NCBI GenBank assembly: GCA_029215795.1
Contig: JARDYH010000001.1
Coordinates: 402,479,154-402,543,153, forward strand
Direction: 5' to 3'
Length of the DNA stretch: 64,000 nucleotides
Source of the DNA: Anniella stebbinsi
Taxonomy: Eukaryota > Chordata > Lepidosauria > Squamata > Anniellidae
In this document: positions 23,756 through 31,045 of the stretch, piece after piece
Numbering within the stretch: position 1 is the stretch's first letter
Layout of the letters: each line of letters starts with the position of its first letter
The notes under the pieces: model-generated
Seen by the model: the letters and a program-made list of their open reading frames with translations, nothing else
Told to the model about the DNA's origin: nothing
Databases searched by the model: none
Program-made: the position numbers and the translations under genes

Positions 23756-24061
23756 GTGTTTTAAGGAGGTATAAATAGTTGCCCATGCTCACCTATGCAT
23801 AAGTCACCCATGGGGCTAAAAAGAGGGTTTGATACTGTTATTTCATCCCACCCCAGGTACGGAATTTGCCCCTTTTATGCTCCCCCTCCATTTTTTTTCT
23901 TGTTCCAACATTGCACAGAAGTCCAAAAGTAAAGCAGCCCACTGCCACTGTGCAGTCATATTGTACACCTTGGGGGTGTCCTTCCTGACATTTACTTACT
24001 TGAGGGGTCTTCTTGACCTGTTCCACAGTCTTTCAAGATGGTCTCTGCTCCTGATGAGTTT
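3793..24061 (-). CDS. ACSBG1: ACSBG1, long-chain-fatty-acid CoA ligase (bubblegum family), 13 supported coding exons
   Basis: The enzyme activates long and very long chain fatty acids to acyl-CoA using ATP through an acyl-adenylate (known of the family). Thirteen exons on the minus strand splice in frame with GT-AG borders: 24000-24061, 21846-22063, 20223-20311, 19655-19775, 18161-18241, 16077-16226, 13683-13859, 12792-12973, 11792-12022, 10768-10985, 8301-8443, 5235-5481 and 3793-3869. ANL-superfamily motifs visible are the P-loop-like [20 protein letters not shown], the GWLHSGD hinge region and GGENVPP near the C-terminal lid. Total from the second exon is 1,996 nt; with the candidate first exon at 28612-28688 the frame closes at 690 codons, against about 724 residues in human. 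It is clearly closer to ACSBG1 than to ACSL proteins, and synteny excludes ACSBG2. No inactivating change was seen. Confidence 0.93.
3885..4362 (+). mobile_element. LINE 3' end (L2/CR1-like)
   Basis: Reading forward gives decayed pieces of a LINE ORF2 C-terminus (RERAFSAV and neighbours) followed by a 3' UTR ending in CAGAGAGCTTTGGCTATGGA and a TAATAAATAAAT tail. The same ending recurs, reversed, at 36250-36310, 52565-52640 and 59955-60010. Confidence 0.5.
4621..4894. mobile_element. hAT-like MITE split by a LINE tail
   Basis: The left arm (CAGCCTTCCCCAACCTGGAG) and right arm (GGTTGGAGAAGGCTG-like) belong to the MITE family seen at 37728, 50384, 53932, 54947 and 62314. Between them, at about 4650-4790, is a reversed LINE 3' tail, so the LINE jumped into the MITE. 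Confidence 0.45.
4908..5098 (+). mobile_element. tRNA-derived SINE
   Basis: It begins with a tRNA-like head: A box TGGCTCACTGGTAG at about 4920 and B box GGTTCGATCCC at about 4951. It then has a G-rich run and a body ending GAAGGCAGCTTCCGATGTTCC. It is a retroposon, not a tRNA gene: no anticodon arm or acceptor pairing is kept. Confidence 0.6.
5235..5481 (-). CDS. ACSBG1: ACSBG1 coding exon 13
   Basis: 247 nt. It encodes [17 protein letters not shown] through [19 protein letters not shown]. Splice sites are GTAAGT after 5235 and TTTCAG before 5481. Confidence 0.93.
5908..5946 (-). mobile_element. L2 3' tail, left fragment of an interrupted copy
   Basis: The AATAATATATTTATTTCTTAC tail is separated from the rest of the same L2 copy (7637 onward) by the 1,690-bp hAT foldback insertion. 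Confidence 0.55.
5947..7636. mobile_element. Non-autonomous hAT foldback element with GGATC-rich arms
   Basis: The 1,690-bp element is bounded by TAGGGATGTGCACTG and its inverse CAATGCACACCCCTA, and flanked by the exact 8-bp duplication TTTCTTAC (5939-5946 and 7637-7644), the signature of hAT transposons. The arms match as inverted repeats for roughly 400 bp, starting with GGATCGGATCGGATC-type blocks. The interior holds two direct copies of a roughly 300-bp unit (about 6810-7110 and 7110-7410), each made of degenerate 150-bp submodules with CTGAAATTTC. I see no transposase reading frame. Confidence 0.72.
7637..8250 (-). mobile_element. L2-like LINE, 3' end with reverse transcriptase C-terminus
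   Basis: The minus strand translates in two frames into the typical L2 ORF2 tail: [58 protein letters not shown] and then [12 protein letters not shown]. Frame changes and stops show it is dead. The 3' end points left and continues at 5908-5946 across the hAT insertion. Confidence 0.65.
8301..8443 (-). CDS. ACSBG1: ACSBG1 coding exon 12
   Basis: 143 nt. It encodes [17 protein letters not shown] and [16 protein letters not shown], the C-terminal lid subdomain. The acceptor AG is at 8445-8444. Confidence 0.93.
8857..9046. repeat. Simple repeats (CA)n, poly-A/T and (TA)n
   Basis: Short CA runs at about 8857, a T8A9 tract near 8888 and TATATATATA followed by CACACCCACAC runs near 9003-9040. Confidence 0.7.
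10768..10985 (-). CDS. ACSBG1: ACSBG1 coding exon 11
   Basis: 218 nt. It encodes [27 protein letters not shown] with the ribose-binding Asp, and VYVTGRIK at the hinge to the lid domain. Confidence 0.93.
11086..11521. mobile_element. hAT-type non-autonomous element in an ACSBG1 intron
   Basis: Termini GAGGGTGACC and GGCCACCCT are inverted. They are flanked by CACCTTGC (11078-11085) and AACCTTGC (11522-11529), a 7/8 match to an 8-bp target duplication. The interior has no open frame. It sits about 100 bp upstream of coding exon 11. Confidence 0.6.
11792..12022 (-). CDS. ACSBG1: ACSBG1 coding exon 10
   Basis: 231 nt. It encodes the CGAAPLS turn and [20 protein letters not shown], the adenine-binding motif of the AMP-forming ligases. 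Confidence 0.93.
12510..12625. repeat. Unclassified dispersed repeat, copy 1
   Basis: The block with TTTAGAGTTCTGGCTGGTTC and CCAGAATGGATTCACAGCCC recurs at 13100-13330 in diverged forms and in inverted partial form (ATCCATTCTGGGTTTTAGTC at 13117). Family unknown. Confidence 0.35.
12792..12973 (-). CDS. ACSBG1: ACSBG1 coding exon 9
   Basis: 182 nt. It encodes the family-typical [14 protein letters not shown] block. The acceptor lies within a C run on the plus strand; the first codon is GGG at 12973-12971. Confidence 0.92.
13100..13500. repeat. Unclassified dispersed repeat, copy 2, joined to a LINE-like segment
   Basis: It contains an inverted then direct copy of the block at 12510. A segment with TTAAACTATGGAACTCACTGC, which also appears in the CR1-like copy at 49140-49565, follows. 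Confidence 0.35.
13683..13859 (-). CDS. ACSBG1: ACSBG1 coding exon 8
   Basis: 177 nt, 59 codons. It encodes [17 protein letters not shown] and [10 protein letters not shown], the substrate-pocket region of the family. Confidence 0.93.
14728..15268 (-). mobile_element. L2-like LINE 3' end
   Basis: It has an (AAT)n tail at 14728-14770, then TTACCCGCCTCTCCCTCAGG and the reverse complement of the L2 ORF2 C-terminus, parallel to 7637-8250. The paired copies differ mainly by point changes. Confidence 0.65.
16077..16226 (-). CDS. ACSBG1: ACSBG1 coding exon 7 (ATP-binding motif)
   Basis: 150 nt, 50 codons. It carries the adenylation signature [18 protein letters not shown] that contacts ATP phosphates; the Thr-Ser-Gly-Thr-Thr-Gly core and the invariant Lys are intact. 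Confidence 0.95.
16410..16729. mobile_element. Full-length palindromic hAT MITE (TAGGGTGACC family)
   Basis: The two arms of about 150 bp are inverted copies of each other. Termini are TAGGCTGGCCCTATGG and CATGTGGTCACCCTA. The exact 8-bp duplication AATATTAA flanks it (16402-16409 and 16730-16737), placing it in hAT. Other copies are at 20800, 22086, 29989 and 58316. Confidence 0.72.
18161..18241 (-). CDS. ACSBG1: ACSBG1 coding exon 6
   Basis: 81 nt, 27 codons in phase 0 at both ends, encoding [17 protein letters not shown]. Borders are AG at 18243-18242 and GTAGGT after 18161. Confidence 0.9.
18801..19437. mobile_element. Non-autonomous DNA transposon, CTCCATCACACC family, copy 1
   Basis: The ends CTCCATCACACC and GGTGTGATGGAG form a 12-bp inverted repeat. 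About 640 bp of interior matches copy 2 at 37070-37550 over most of its length. Copy 1 carries an additional segment of roughly 90 bp near 19070-19160 and a TAGAG micro-repeat at 19283-19308. No coding capacity. Confidence 0.6.
19655..19775 (-). CDS. ACSBG1: ACSBG1 coding exon 5
   Basis: 121 nt. It encodes [19 protein letters not shown] followed by the segment ending QLDKIMQ. One base at the acceptor completes the Gly codon of the previous exon. Confidence 0.92.
19840..20140 (-). mobile_element. CR1-like LINE 3' fragment
   Basis: The phrases AGCCCTGCTGGATTAGACCA and GGTCCATCTAGTCTAGCATC, read in reverse, are the widespread 3' region of sauropsid CR1 copies. Heavily diverged, non-coding. Confidence 0.45.
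20223..20311 (-). CDS. ACSBG1: ACSBG1 coding exon 4
   Basis: 89 nt. It encodes [14 protein letters not shown] and SAVGAIFAG, a hallmark stretch of the ACSBG AMP-binding domain. Phase 0 in, phase 2 out. Confidence 0.92.
20578..20598. repeat. (TG)n microsatellite
   Basis: An uninterrupted TG run of about 10 units. Confidence 0.8.
20690..21118 (-). mobile_element. CR1 LINE 3' end interrupted by a MITE
   Basis: TTCATAGAATCACAGAATAG at the left is the reverse of the CR1 ATTCTATG terminal repeat. The element continues through the CAGGGATGCTTTAAA-type and GACATCAGGAAAACTTCC-type CR1 blocks. At 20800-20980 a hAT MITE splits it, with GGATGGCT duplicated as AGATGGCT. Confidence 0.65.
20800..20980. 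mobile_element. Short hAT MITE (TAGGGTGACC family) inside CR1
   Basis: 181 bp with TAGGGTGACC and TGTCACCCTA ends. The 8-bp duplication is GGATGGCT (20792-20799) and AGATGGCT (20981-20988), one mismatch. It keeps one arm of the palindromic long form plus the opposite terminus. Confidence 0.68.
21484..21545 (-). mobile_element. L2 3' tail fragment
   Basis: TTATTACCCGCCTCTCCCTC is the terminal piece of the L2 family seen at 7637 and 14728; nothing upstream is retained. Confidence 0.5.
21571..21621. repeat. (CT)n(CA)n compound microsatellite
   Basis: A CT run of about 14 units passes directly into a CA run of about 11 units. Confidence 0.85.
21655..21795. mobile_element. Diverged MITE related to 75-257
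   Basis: GACACCAAGCAGGATATGAC near the left and GTAGTGTAGATCCTGCCTAG at the right resemble the terminal blocks of the 75-257 element. The same inner block GACAGTTGTCACTAC is found at 28258. Confidence 0.4.
21846..22063 (-). CDS. ACSBG1: ACSBG1 coding exon 3
   Basis: 218 nt. It encodes [14 protein letters not shown] and [18 protein letters not shown], the conserved entry into the AMP-binding domain, ending AAKSFLK. A hAT MITE begins only about 20 bp upstream of its splice acceptor (22086). Confidence 0.92.
22086..22265. mobile_element. hAT MITE (TAGGGTGACC family) abutting an ACSBG1 splice acceptor
   Basis: It starts TAGGGTGATCCTATGGAAAG at 22086 and keeps the arm with GGAATTTCAGCAGGTGTCAT and GGTGAAATTCCCTCTTCATC. 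The far terminus is decayed. It begins 21 bp from the acceptor AG of coding exon 3. Confidence 0.6.
23262..23758 (+). mobile_element. R4/Dong-like LINE 3' fragment set in (AAT)n microsatellites
   Basis: Conceptual translation gives [20 protein letters not shown] and, in the adjoining frame, [20 protein letters not shown] and [19 protein letters not shown]. This is the C-terminal (endonuclease-side) signature of R2/R4-group LINEs. The piece is bounded by AATAATAACAACAAC at the left and a 13-unit AAT run at the right (23717-23755). Dong-type R4 elements are known to insert in TAA repeats, which fits. Confidence 0.55.
24000..24061 (-). CDS. ACSBG1: ACSBG1 coding exon 2
   Basis: 62 nt between a strong pyrimidine-rich acceptor and a GTAAGT donor. 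It encodes a Ser/Glu/Asp-rich linker ending GQEDPS just before the conserved LWTT motif of the next exon. Phases on both sides fit. Confidence 0.75.
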
Positions 24062-26286
24062 CTGAGGAAGGGAAAGAGAATGCCATCTTTTTAAGTCAAT
24101 GGAGTGTGCTTTGCATAGAGCCAGAGTTCTCAGAAATAGTGTTGGTGCAAGACAATTTGACACCTGAGGCAGGAAATCCAAAATGGCCACCGCCACTACC
24201 AGCAATTTCATCGTGGAGGACAAACCAAGTGGAAAGTTTCCTCAATGAGCTCCATGAGAAGTACAAACACCACTGGTCAGGTGTGCCAGCTACACTCTTT
24301 GGCCTTAATAGCACCCCAACATCTAGCAGCGGAGGCAGGGCCACCTCTACTCAAATGGTGTGGCGATACTTCTCTTAAACTTCTTTCTGAAAAGATGCCA
24401 AAGATGGGGAGAAAAGAACCACCTGTGCAAGGTGTTGTGATGCTTTGGGGCAACCACCGAAAAAGCCCTGTCTCTTGCAGAAACCAATCCCAGAATACTT
24501 TGCCCAGCCCCTCCTCAAATTTGGAGCTGGTCCCATAGACGGCCCAATAATCTAGGTATTACAAAGATCTAGACTACAAACCATCAAAGCATGGACAACA
24601 GTGTTCAGCAATCCAGGAGTGAACAGGCATGTGTGTGAACTCATCCTCAGCTGATACTGGGAAGGATGGGAGACCGTCTGAGGAAGGTTCTCACATTCTT
24701 CTGTATATACCCTAGATAGACCTCCCAGTGGAAACTGGTTGAGTAGGAAGAACATATATATACCTTATATACCAGGTCATCTGAAAAGTAACATTTTGGA
24801 GAAAATATTAAAAGTGCATTGTTAAGGGCTGAGAAGAATGAATTCGACCATTTACCTGAAGGGGGGGGGGGGGTAATAAAACTAAAATTATCGTTGTGGT
24901 CAGTGTGAATAATCAGGAACAGACAATAAATTCTACCACGCAAATCATCTCATTCCATCAACAGCAAAGGTTACGACTTCTTCTGTTTGTTGCAGGCACT
25001 CTTATGACTTGGCTTTATTCCTGACAAAACTGCTCTGGTTCCTCACGTTGGAATTCGGATTACTATATTGTTTTTCCCCCTCTCCATCCTCTGCTGCTTT
25101 AATTCTTGTGTCGCATGCAGAAAATAAAATCCTATGCTACTAAATCCAGCGATTACATTTCAGAAACAAAAACGACGAGGTGCAACGTAGCCATTTTTGA
25201 AGGAGAAAAGTCCCTTTTCCAAGCCCGGGTCAGCAAACTAGACGCAGTGCCAGAACGTTGGTGTACTTCCTTTAAGGAAGAATCTATTTTGTGCATTATA
25301 TATGCCCATTTTAAAGGAGTCTGCTATCGTAAGTGTGATGGCTTAGAAGGATGTCCCATTGAAAACAATGCCATTTATTTTTAAGTAAACGCTTTTAGGA
25401 ACAAGGTGGAGGGCACTCATTTTCCGGTGCAGAAACAGAATCAGGTCCGTATGCTCAGAAAGGCAATCCTGTGCAAGTTCATTCAACAGGGCTCACTCTT
25501 GATAAATGTGCATAGGATTGCAGGCAGTTTCCAAAACTATTGATTTCTCCAGAAATTATTTTACCTGGTTTCGTTGCTTTCCGTCATTTTCTCTCCACTT
25601 GGGACGGAGATGTCACTTCTTTAGCAGACAAGCCAACCAAGGCTGGCTTCAAATATGCTAAAGTTTTGTGTGGTCAGGCATAAATAAGCTGCTGATATGA
25701 CTTAAGAAACCAACAGCAAATGGCTATTGGCTTAGGCCAAGTCGTAATGCAATAGGAGGAGACTCCAAACGGACCCCCAAGTGATTTCTTGCAGCTTTTG
25801 GCCATGCTCAGAATGCCTGAATGGCTGGATGGTGTTCAACTGTTAAAACTTTTCTTTCATTCAGCTTTCTTTAATTACCCATGAGGAGAATGTCAATGAG
25901 ACCACGACTCATTAAGATGCAAATTCTCCTGCCTCTCTCTCTTTTTTGCTAGAATATCTGCTTCCCCATCCACTCAATCTGCTGTTCAAATCAGCTCAAT
26001 TCTTTAACTGCAAGTTTTTAGGAAAGTGTTTTTAGGAAAGTTTTTAGGAAAGTGTATAAGTCACTCATTTGAGAGGGAGGGTCTTGACATGCTTAAGGTA
26101 CTTCCCCAACAGACAAAAAGCTGAACTGTGAGACCTGTGTCATTCAAGACACCAGATGTGTGAGTCTGAAGATAGGAAAGTTTTACGTCTATTTTGCAAA
26201 ATTCATGACATTAAGTCCTCCAATACGTTTTTTTAACATGCAATATATTTGTTCAGATCCTTTATGTATCCTGTTTTAATATTTAT

Positions 26287-26668
26287 TGTTGAAGGAACTA
26301 TCCTAGGAAAAAGTATTGTAGGGAAAACCCTGGTGCTTTCTGCTACCTAGGTCATTCTATCTGTTATCTCTTTCCAGCTACATACAGACCGTTCTAGCTT
26401 CAGCTTGCCAGCATCAGGCTAGGAACAAATGTTGCAATAATGATGTAGCATTCTTATTCTGAGGTCTATTGTTTTGCTCTATGACAAGCTATTAAGTGTG
26501 TGTGTTCTATTGTGTGGAAAGATGCTGTGTCTTCACAAACAGCACTGTAAAAGATCTATATAAGCCAAGCTAACAAACAATAAACAAGCTTCCTGCCTAG
26601 AACATCTCGGTGTGTGTGTCTTCACTCCTTCATATTGTAAAAGAAAAAAGAGGACTTTTACACCAACA
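26287..26668 (+). mobile_element. Solo-LTR-like sequence
   Basis: It starts TGTTG and ends CAACA, has a TATATAA box at 26557-26563, AATAAA at 26579-26584 about 20 bp later, and a GT-rich run downstream, the layout of an LTR with U3, R and U5. No internal retroviral coding sequence lies on either side. No clear target duplication was found, so the call is tentative. Confidence 0.42.
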
Positions 26669-26821
26669 GTTTCTTTGTGTGAAGAAGACTCTCGATGCTT
26701 ACTTTATTTGTTTGTTTGTTTGTTTGTAGGATTTATATCCCACCACCAATATAGATCATAACAACCCACGAGGGAAATTACACTTCGTAATATCCTATAA
26801 ACTAACAGCAAACTCTTAGAC

Positions 26822-26910
26822 TGGGTTCACACAACATGCTAACCTGTGCTGAGTGGTTGAGTGTGGATTAGTTTTTTAAAAAATGTGGGTTAGTGTGTTG
26901 TCTGAACCCA
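26822..26910. mobile_element. Short palindromic MITE-like hairpin
   Basis: TGGGTTCACACAACATGCTA at the left pairs with TAGTGTGTTGTCTGAACCCA at the right, around a T-A-rich loop. Confidence 0.45.
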
Positions 26911-27029
26911 GGTCATTTTCCGCAGGGTAGTTTGTGAACCATGCAGTGTGGCATATTTTTCTCGAAGAGGCCACCTTGAGAACCCATGGTTTGTGGTTTA
27001 CAAGCCTCGTACTTAGGTTCAAGAGGCCA

Positions 27030-28062
27030 GGGCGTGAAGAGCACAGGCATGCGCACTGGGTGTGCCGAGTGTGCACAGGCACACCCTCATTTCCCATGGC
27101 TGGTGGGTCTATCGCCAGCGCACCCCACAAGCCTTCAGCCCCGTCCCACACCCAGGGAGTGGATGTGGACTCAGGCCGGCGGAGAGAGGGAGGGGAGGCC
27201 CGTCCCAGCCTTCTCCTCCTGCTCCTCGCCACCACCGCTGCTCTGGGCGGTCCACGTGCTGCAGCAGTGCCCCAGGCCCAGCTTAACATGGGAAAAGGGA
27301 AAAGTGGTGACAAGGGAGGAGGGAGGGAGCCAGGGCAGGGAGGGAGGGAGAAGGCATAGGTCGGGGCAAGGCGGCTGCGGCTGCGGCTGCTCCACTCCTC
27401 TATCCCACCCGCCTGATGCGGAGCTGTAGTGGGAGGAGGCCACAGTGGTGGTGCTCCCTGCGTAGCCACAGCAGCAGCAGCAGCTTGAGCCTCGCCATGC
27501 TGGCTCGCTACTTCTGGCGCACGTGGCCCGGCTGAGCAGGAGGGAGTGGTAAGCCAGCCCTGTCATCCACAGCGCAGGAGCCTCTGGGCATGTGCAGAGT
27601 GTCACTCTTGCTTCCCGGGCACCTCTGGGCTGGGGCATATGGGGGTGTCTTTGGGGAGGGTTCGCTCCTCCTCCATGCCCCAGCCCGTGCATCTCCGTGG
27701 GCTGACTCCCAGGTAAGCGCCCATGCTGGGATCACAGCCTGAAAAGGCAGAAGCAGCCACCACAGAACACGCTTGCCGTGGGGAGGGGGGCGCAGAGAGG
27801 GTGGAGCTTCTCCCCCTTGGGACCCCTCTGATTTCCTTATCTGTTCTGCATTCATTGGGGAGGGGGCTTCATTTGTTCATCCGTTTCGGGGCTGGAGCTT
27901 TGTGTGGTCCTCCTGCGGTAGCCCTGGGTGCAGGTGACGCTCCTGCTGCTTTTCCACCCCACCCCCCCACTGCTCCAATTGGGGCCATGGGGGTGGGAAA
28001 GGCCCCAATTACCTTGGTGCACACACCCTAATGAAGTGTGCTGCGCACACCTATGATGAAGA
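27030..28062 (-). repeat. CpG-rich dispersed repeat, copy A (inverted)
   Basis: About 1 kb, very GC-rich. Landmarks are GCACACCCTCATTTCCC near the left, CTGACTCCCAGGTAAGCGCC near 27700, TTCATTTGTTCATCCGTTTC near 27867 and GTGCACACACCCTAATGAAG at the right. The same landmarks appear in reverse order and orientation at 30310-31795 and 31795-32765. Several open frames run across it on both strands, but these follow from GC content; no protein family is recognisable. Confidence 0.6.
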
Positions 28063-28153
28063 GCTGTGCCAGCACCACTGGAGGTGTTCATGGGCACTGT
28101 ATTGTGGAATTCTGCTCTAAGGTGTACATCCTTTTCTATGGACTAAATCTACT

Positions 28154-28155
<2 letters not shown>

Positions 28156-28200
<45 letters not shown>
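28156..28200. repeat. (CT)n(AT)n compound microsatellite
   Basis: A CT run of about 12 units passes into an AT run of about 11 units. Confidence 0.85.
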
Positions 28201-28310
28201 CTACACCAAGCAGGATATGACACTTTGACAACTGTACATGGAGCATGTCCTGTGCCCCGACAGTTGTCACTACCGTTTTAAAGCAATAGTGTAGATCCTC
28301 CCTGAGTTGC
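28200..28310. mobile_element. Diverged MITE, relative of 21655-21795
   Basis: It shares CACCAAGCAGGATATGACAC, GAGCATGTCCTG and GACAGTTGTCACTAC with 21655-21795, with internal deletions. Confidence 0.4.
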
Positions 28311-28611
28311 ATTGGAAGTTTTAATAAATAGTGAACTGCTATATAAAATAAACTCCACTCTTTAAAAAGTTACGCATGCCCGCACAGAACCAAATCATTA
28401 CGATATCCTGAAAATTGACATGACAACGAGAAAGGAAACAGGAAGGCAAAATTGTTTCTAAGCAACGGTGGAGGCCATAGGTGGAAACATTCTATTATCC
28501 CCAGTTGACAGTTGGCCGGAGGAAAGGTGGGTGACCATAGCATCGGACCCTCGCAGGGAGGATGAGCTGTTTTCCCCTCCATCCTTTCCTGAAACAATCT
28601 ATAATATATAC

Positions 28612-28688
28612 TTGCCACTGCTGAATCTTTCAGTCCCATTTTTGGCCAAGATGTCTTCTAGCATCTCATTTATTATATGAATTTGCAT
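28612..28688 (-). CDS. ACSBG1: Candidate first coding exon of ACSBG1
   Basis: The minus strand has ATG at 28688-28686 with G at -3, 25 open codons, then a donor (GT at 28611-28610). It leaves two bases, exactly the phase needed to join the exon at 24000-24061, and the total then becomes a whole number of codons. The ACSBG N-terminus is poorly conserved, so similarity cannot confirm it; the case rests on phase, a start codon and a fair donor. A different, unrecognised first exon is quite possible. Confidence 0.3.
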
Positions 28689-29116
28689 CGCAAATAAAGG
28701 TACGTTCTGCTCACCCCTCCCTGAAGAAATGGCAATTAAATCATTGGTATAGTAATTCATATTCAATTAATTTAATGAAACGTTTGGTCATTTGTAAAGG
28801 CATTTCTAATACCACCCCACTTCTCCCAGTGTGTACAAGTCCTCTGATTCGAAAAAGCCCATGTTTTGTAGTGATCTGAGCATTTCATTTAACCTTGTCC
28901 TCAACATCTATATATTAATAGCAATATATTAAAGTATAGCCTAGTATTGTCTATTCTATATTATATCATCCTCTTTTACATGGCTTAAAACCCTTTTTGA
29001 GCCTATCGCTAGCGCTTACACAAAGCCTCATTTAATGTCATCATTATTTTGCTTTGTTTCTGATCATTTCTGGGTATTTTCCTGGCTTTTATTCAGTAAA
29101 TATAAAAGGTTACCAG

Positions 29117-29337
29117 AAATGGAGTCCAAAGAGAATAAAAAACCAACTGGACAGTCCACAGAGGATAAAAAACCTGCTGGACAATCCACCAAAGACAAAA
29201 AACCTACTGGACAATCCACCGAAGACAAAAAATCTAATGGGAATTCCTCAGAAGACAAAAAACCTAATGGAAATTCCCCAGAAGACAAAAAAACCGAAGG
29301 GCAATCCACTGAGAACAAGCAAGCTGACAGCAGTACG
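29117..29337 (+). CDS. Candidate exon of seven lysine-rich decapeptide repeats
   Basis: The open exon has an acceptor-like TTACCAG before 29117, ATG at 29119 in good context (A at -3, G at +4), and a donor GTAAGC after 29337. It encodes MES plus exactly seven units of 10 residues with consensus EDKKPTGQST. The 30-bp units differ at many third positions (GAA/GAG, GAC/GAT, CAA/CAG, CCA/CCT, GGA/GGG) without breaking the pattern, as coding sequence would. It is highly charged and probably disordered. It ends in phase 0 and could splice in frame to the DNAJA4 exon at 36667. I do not recognise the protein; a non-coding minisatellite is the alternative. Confidence 0.35.
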
Positions 29338-29988
29338 GTAAGCAGAACTCATTTTATTTCACGTATATTTTTCCCCTTTAAGTCAGAGGCCTCAGAGGAC
29401 AGTCCTCTGTTTGAAAGTGTCCTCTCTTTGAAGGACTGTCCTGCCCATGTCCAGTTTAAACCTACTGTTGTACACCCACAGCACCTGGACGGCAGACTGT
29501 GCATCAGCAAACAGGTAACCTGGCCACCGTCTGCCTCATTATGCTGAGATGGATTGCATTTCTATTTAAATAATAGTAATTACAGTAATTATTTCTAAAT
29601 TTGCAGCTATTCCGATAAATTAGCACACGCAAATTTTTGTGCAACCCTGTGCCCTATTTTGCCCTCTCTTTTGGTGATGATTTCTTCTCTTTTTTGGGTG
29701 ATGCCATCCCAAGAACATGACAAAAGTGAAACTGGTGGCCATTTTGGATCCAACATGGCGGCTTCATAATACTGTGGCATTCTTAGATATTAAAAATATC
29801 ATACTGGAAGAATGCGTTCCAAATTTAATTCCTTCCCAGCATCATATTCTTTGCTATCTGCTTTTCATCCTCAACAAAAAACATGTCACCACTTGGTTTA
29901 TATGGAATTCCATGCCCAAAACATATAAAATGACCTCCTCCCCAAGAATTTATCTGCTAAATGTCTGAAAATATAATTCCAGCAACAG

Positions 29989-30151
29989 TAGGGTGACCAT
30001 ATGGAAAGGACAGAGCTCCTGCAGCTTTAACTGTTGTGATGAAGAGGGAATTTCACCAGGTGCTGCATGCATACAAATGACACCTGCTGCCTTTTCTATG
30101 CAACTATTAAAGATACGGGAGCCGTGTCCTCCTTTTCATATGGTCACCCTA
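29989..30151. mobile_element. Short hAT MITE (TAGGGTGACC family)
   Basis: Ends TAGGGTGACCATATGG and CATATGGTCACCCTA are perfect inverted repeats. Flanks AGCAACAG and ACCAACAA match at 6 of 8 positions. Confidence 0.65.
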
Positions 30152-30699
30152 ACCAACAATGGTTCCTCCTCTAGGTGTAGGGACAAACTGCTATAGTGGC
30201 AAGCACTGGGGACGTGCCCAGTGAAGGAAAGGGTGCATCAACCAACAGTGGGTGAGTCCCCTGATGATGGAGGATTCCCGGAGGCAAACAATTATGCCAT
30301 TTGTTCATAGGTGTGAACAGCACATTTCATTAGGGCGTGTGCACCAAGGTAATCAGGGCCTTTCCCACTCCCATGGCCCCAATTGGAGAATGGGGGGAGG
30401 GTGGAAAAGCAGCGGGAGTGTCACCTGCACACGGGGCTACCGCGGGAGGACCATGCAAAGCTCCAGCCCCGAAACGGATGAACAAATGAAGCCCCCTCCC
30501 CAATAAATGCAGCGCAGATAAGGAAATCAGGGTGGTCCCAAGAGGGAGACGCTCCACCACCACCCGCGCCACCCCACCCCCTCCACCGCGAGCGCGTTCT
30601 GTGGTGGCTGCTTCTGCCTTTCAGGCTGCGATCCCAGTATAGGCGCTTGCCTGGGAGTCAGCTCACGGAGATCCACGGGCCGGGGCAAGGAGGGGGAGG

Positions 30700-31045
30700 C
30701 CCCCTCCACAAGGATGCGCTTTTGCGCCCGGTTCGGGGATTATGCGCATTATCGCGGAGGCGCATTTACGCCTAATCCCTCTGCACGGGAGGCGGCGAGA
30801 GGCGGCGAAGCGCATTAATTGATGTCCAAAAAGCGCTTTAGAAGACGTTAATGCGCATAATCGCTTGTTCACACGGCGAAAATGCGCTTTAACGGCCGGA
30901 GTAAAATAAAAGTCGCTATTTAACGTGCATTCGAAAATGCGCATTATCGGGGAGATAACGCGCCTGTACGCCCGTTTTGCGCTCCGCTGGTGTGGAGGTA
31001 AAATTTATAATGAGCCTTCAAGGCTCATTAAACGTCTCGTGTGGA
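30700..31045. mobile_element. Inserted element with repeated GCGCATTATCG motif
   Basis: The ends GGCCCCCTCCACA and TGTGGAGGAGGCC are inverted repeats. Comparison with copy C, where this DNA is absent, shows it to be an insertion. The interior repeats GCGCATTA-type motifs in both orientations (about 30737, 30807, 30850, 30935) and is strongly CpG-rich. Confidence 0.45.

Noticed and set aside
26876..27469. Long open frames (about 140-200 codons) on both strands of the CpG-rich repeats at 27-32.7 kb
   Set aside because: They occur in several frames at once, are Pro/Ser/Arg/Gly biased, differ between repeat copies and match no family. They reflect GC content.
29383..29547. Second exon of the lysine-repeat gene, open to 29547
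   Set aside because: The implied intron would be only about 45 bp, below the size vertebrate splicing normally handles, and the segment's repeated AGTCCTCT/GTCCTCTC text looks like a degraded repeat.
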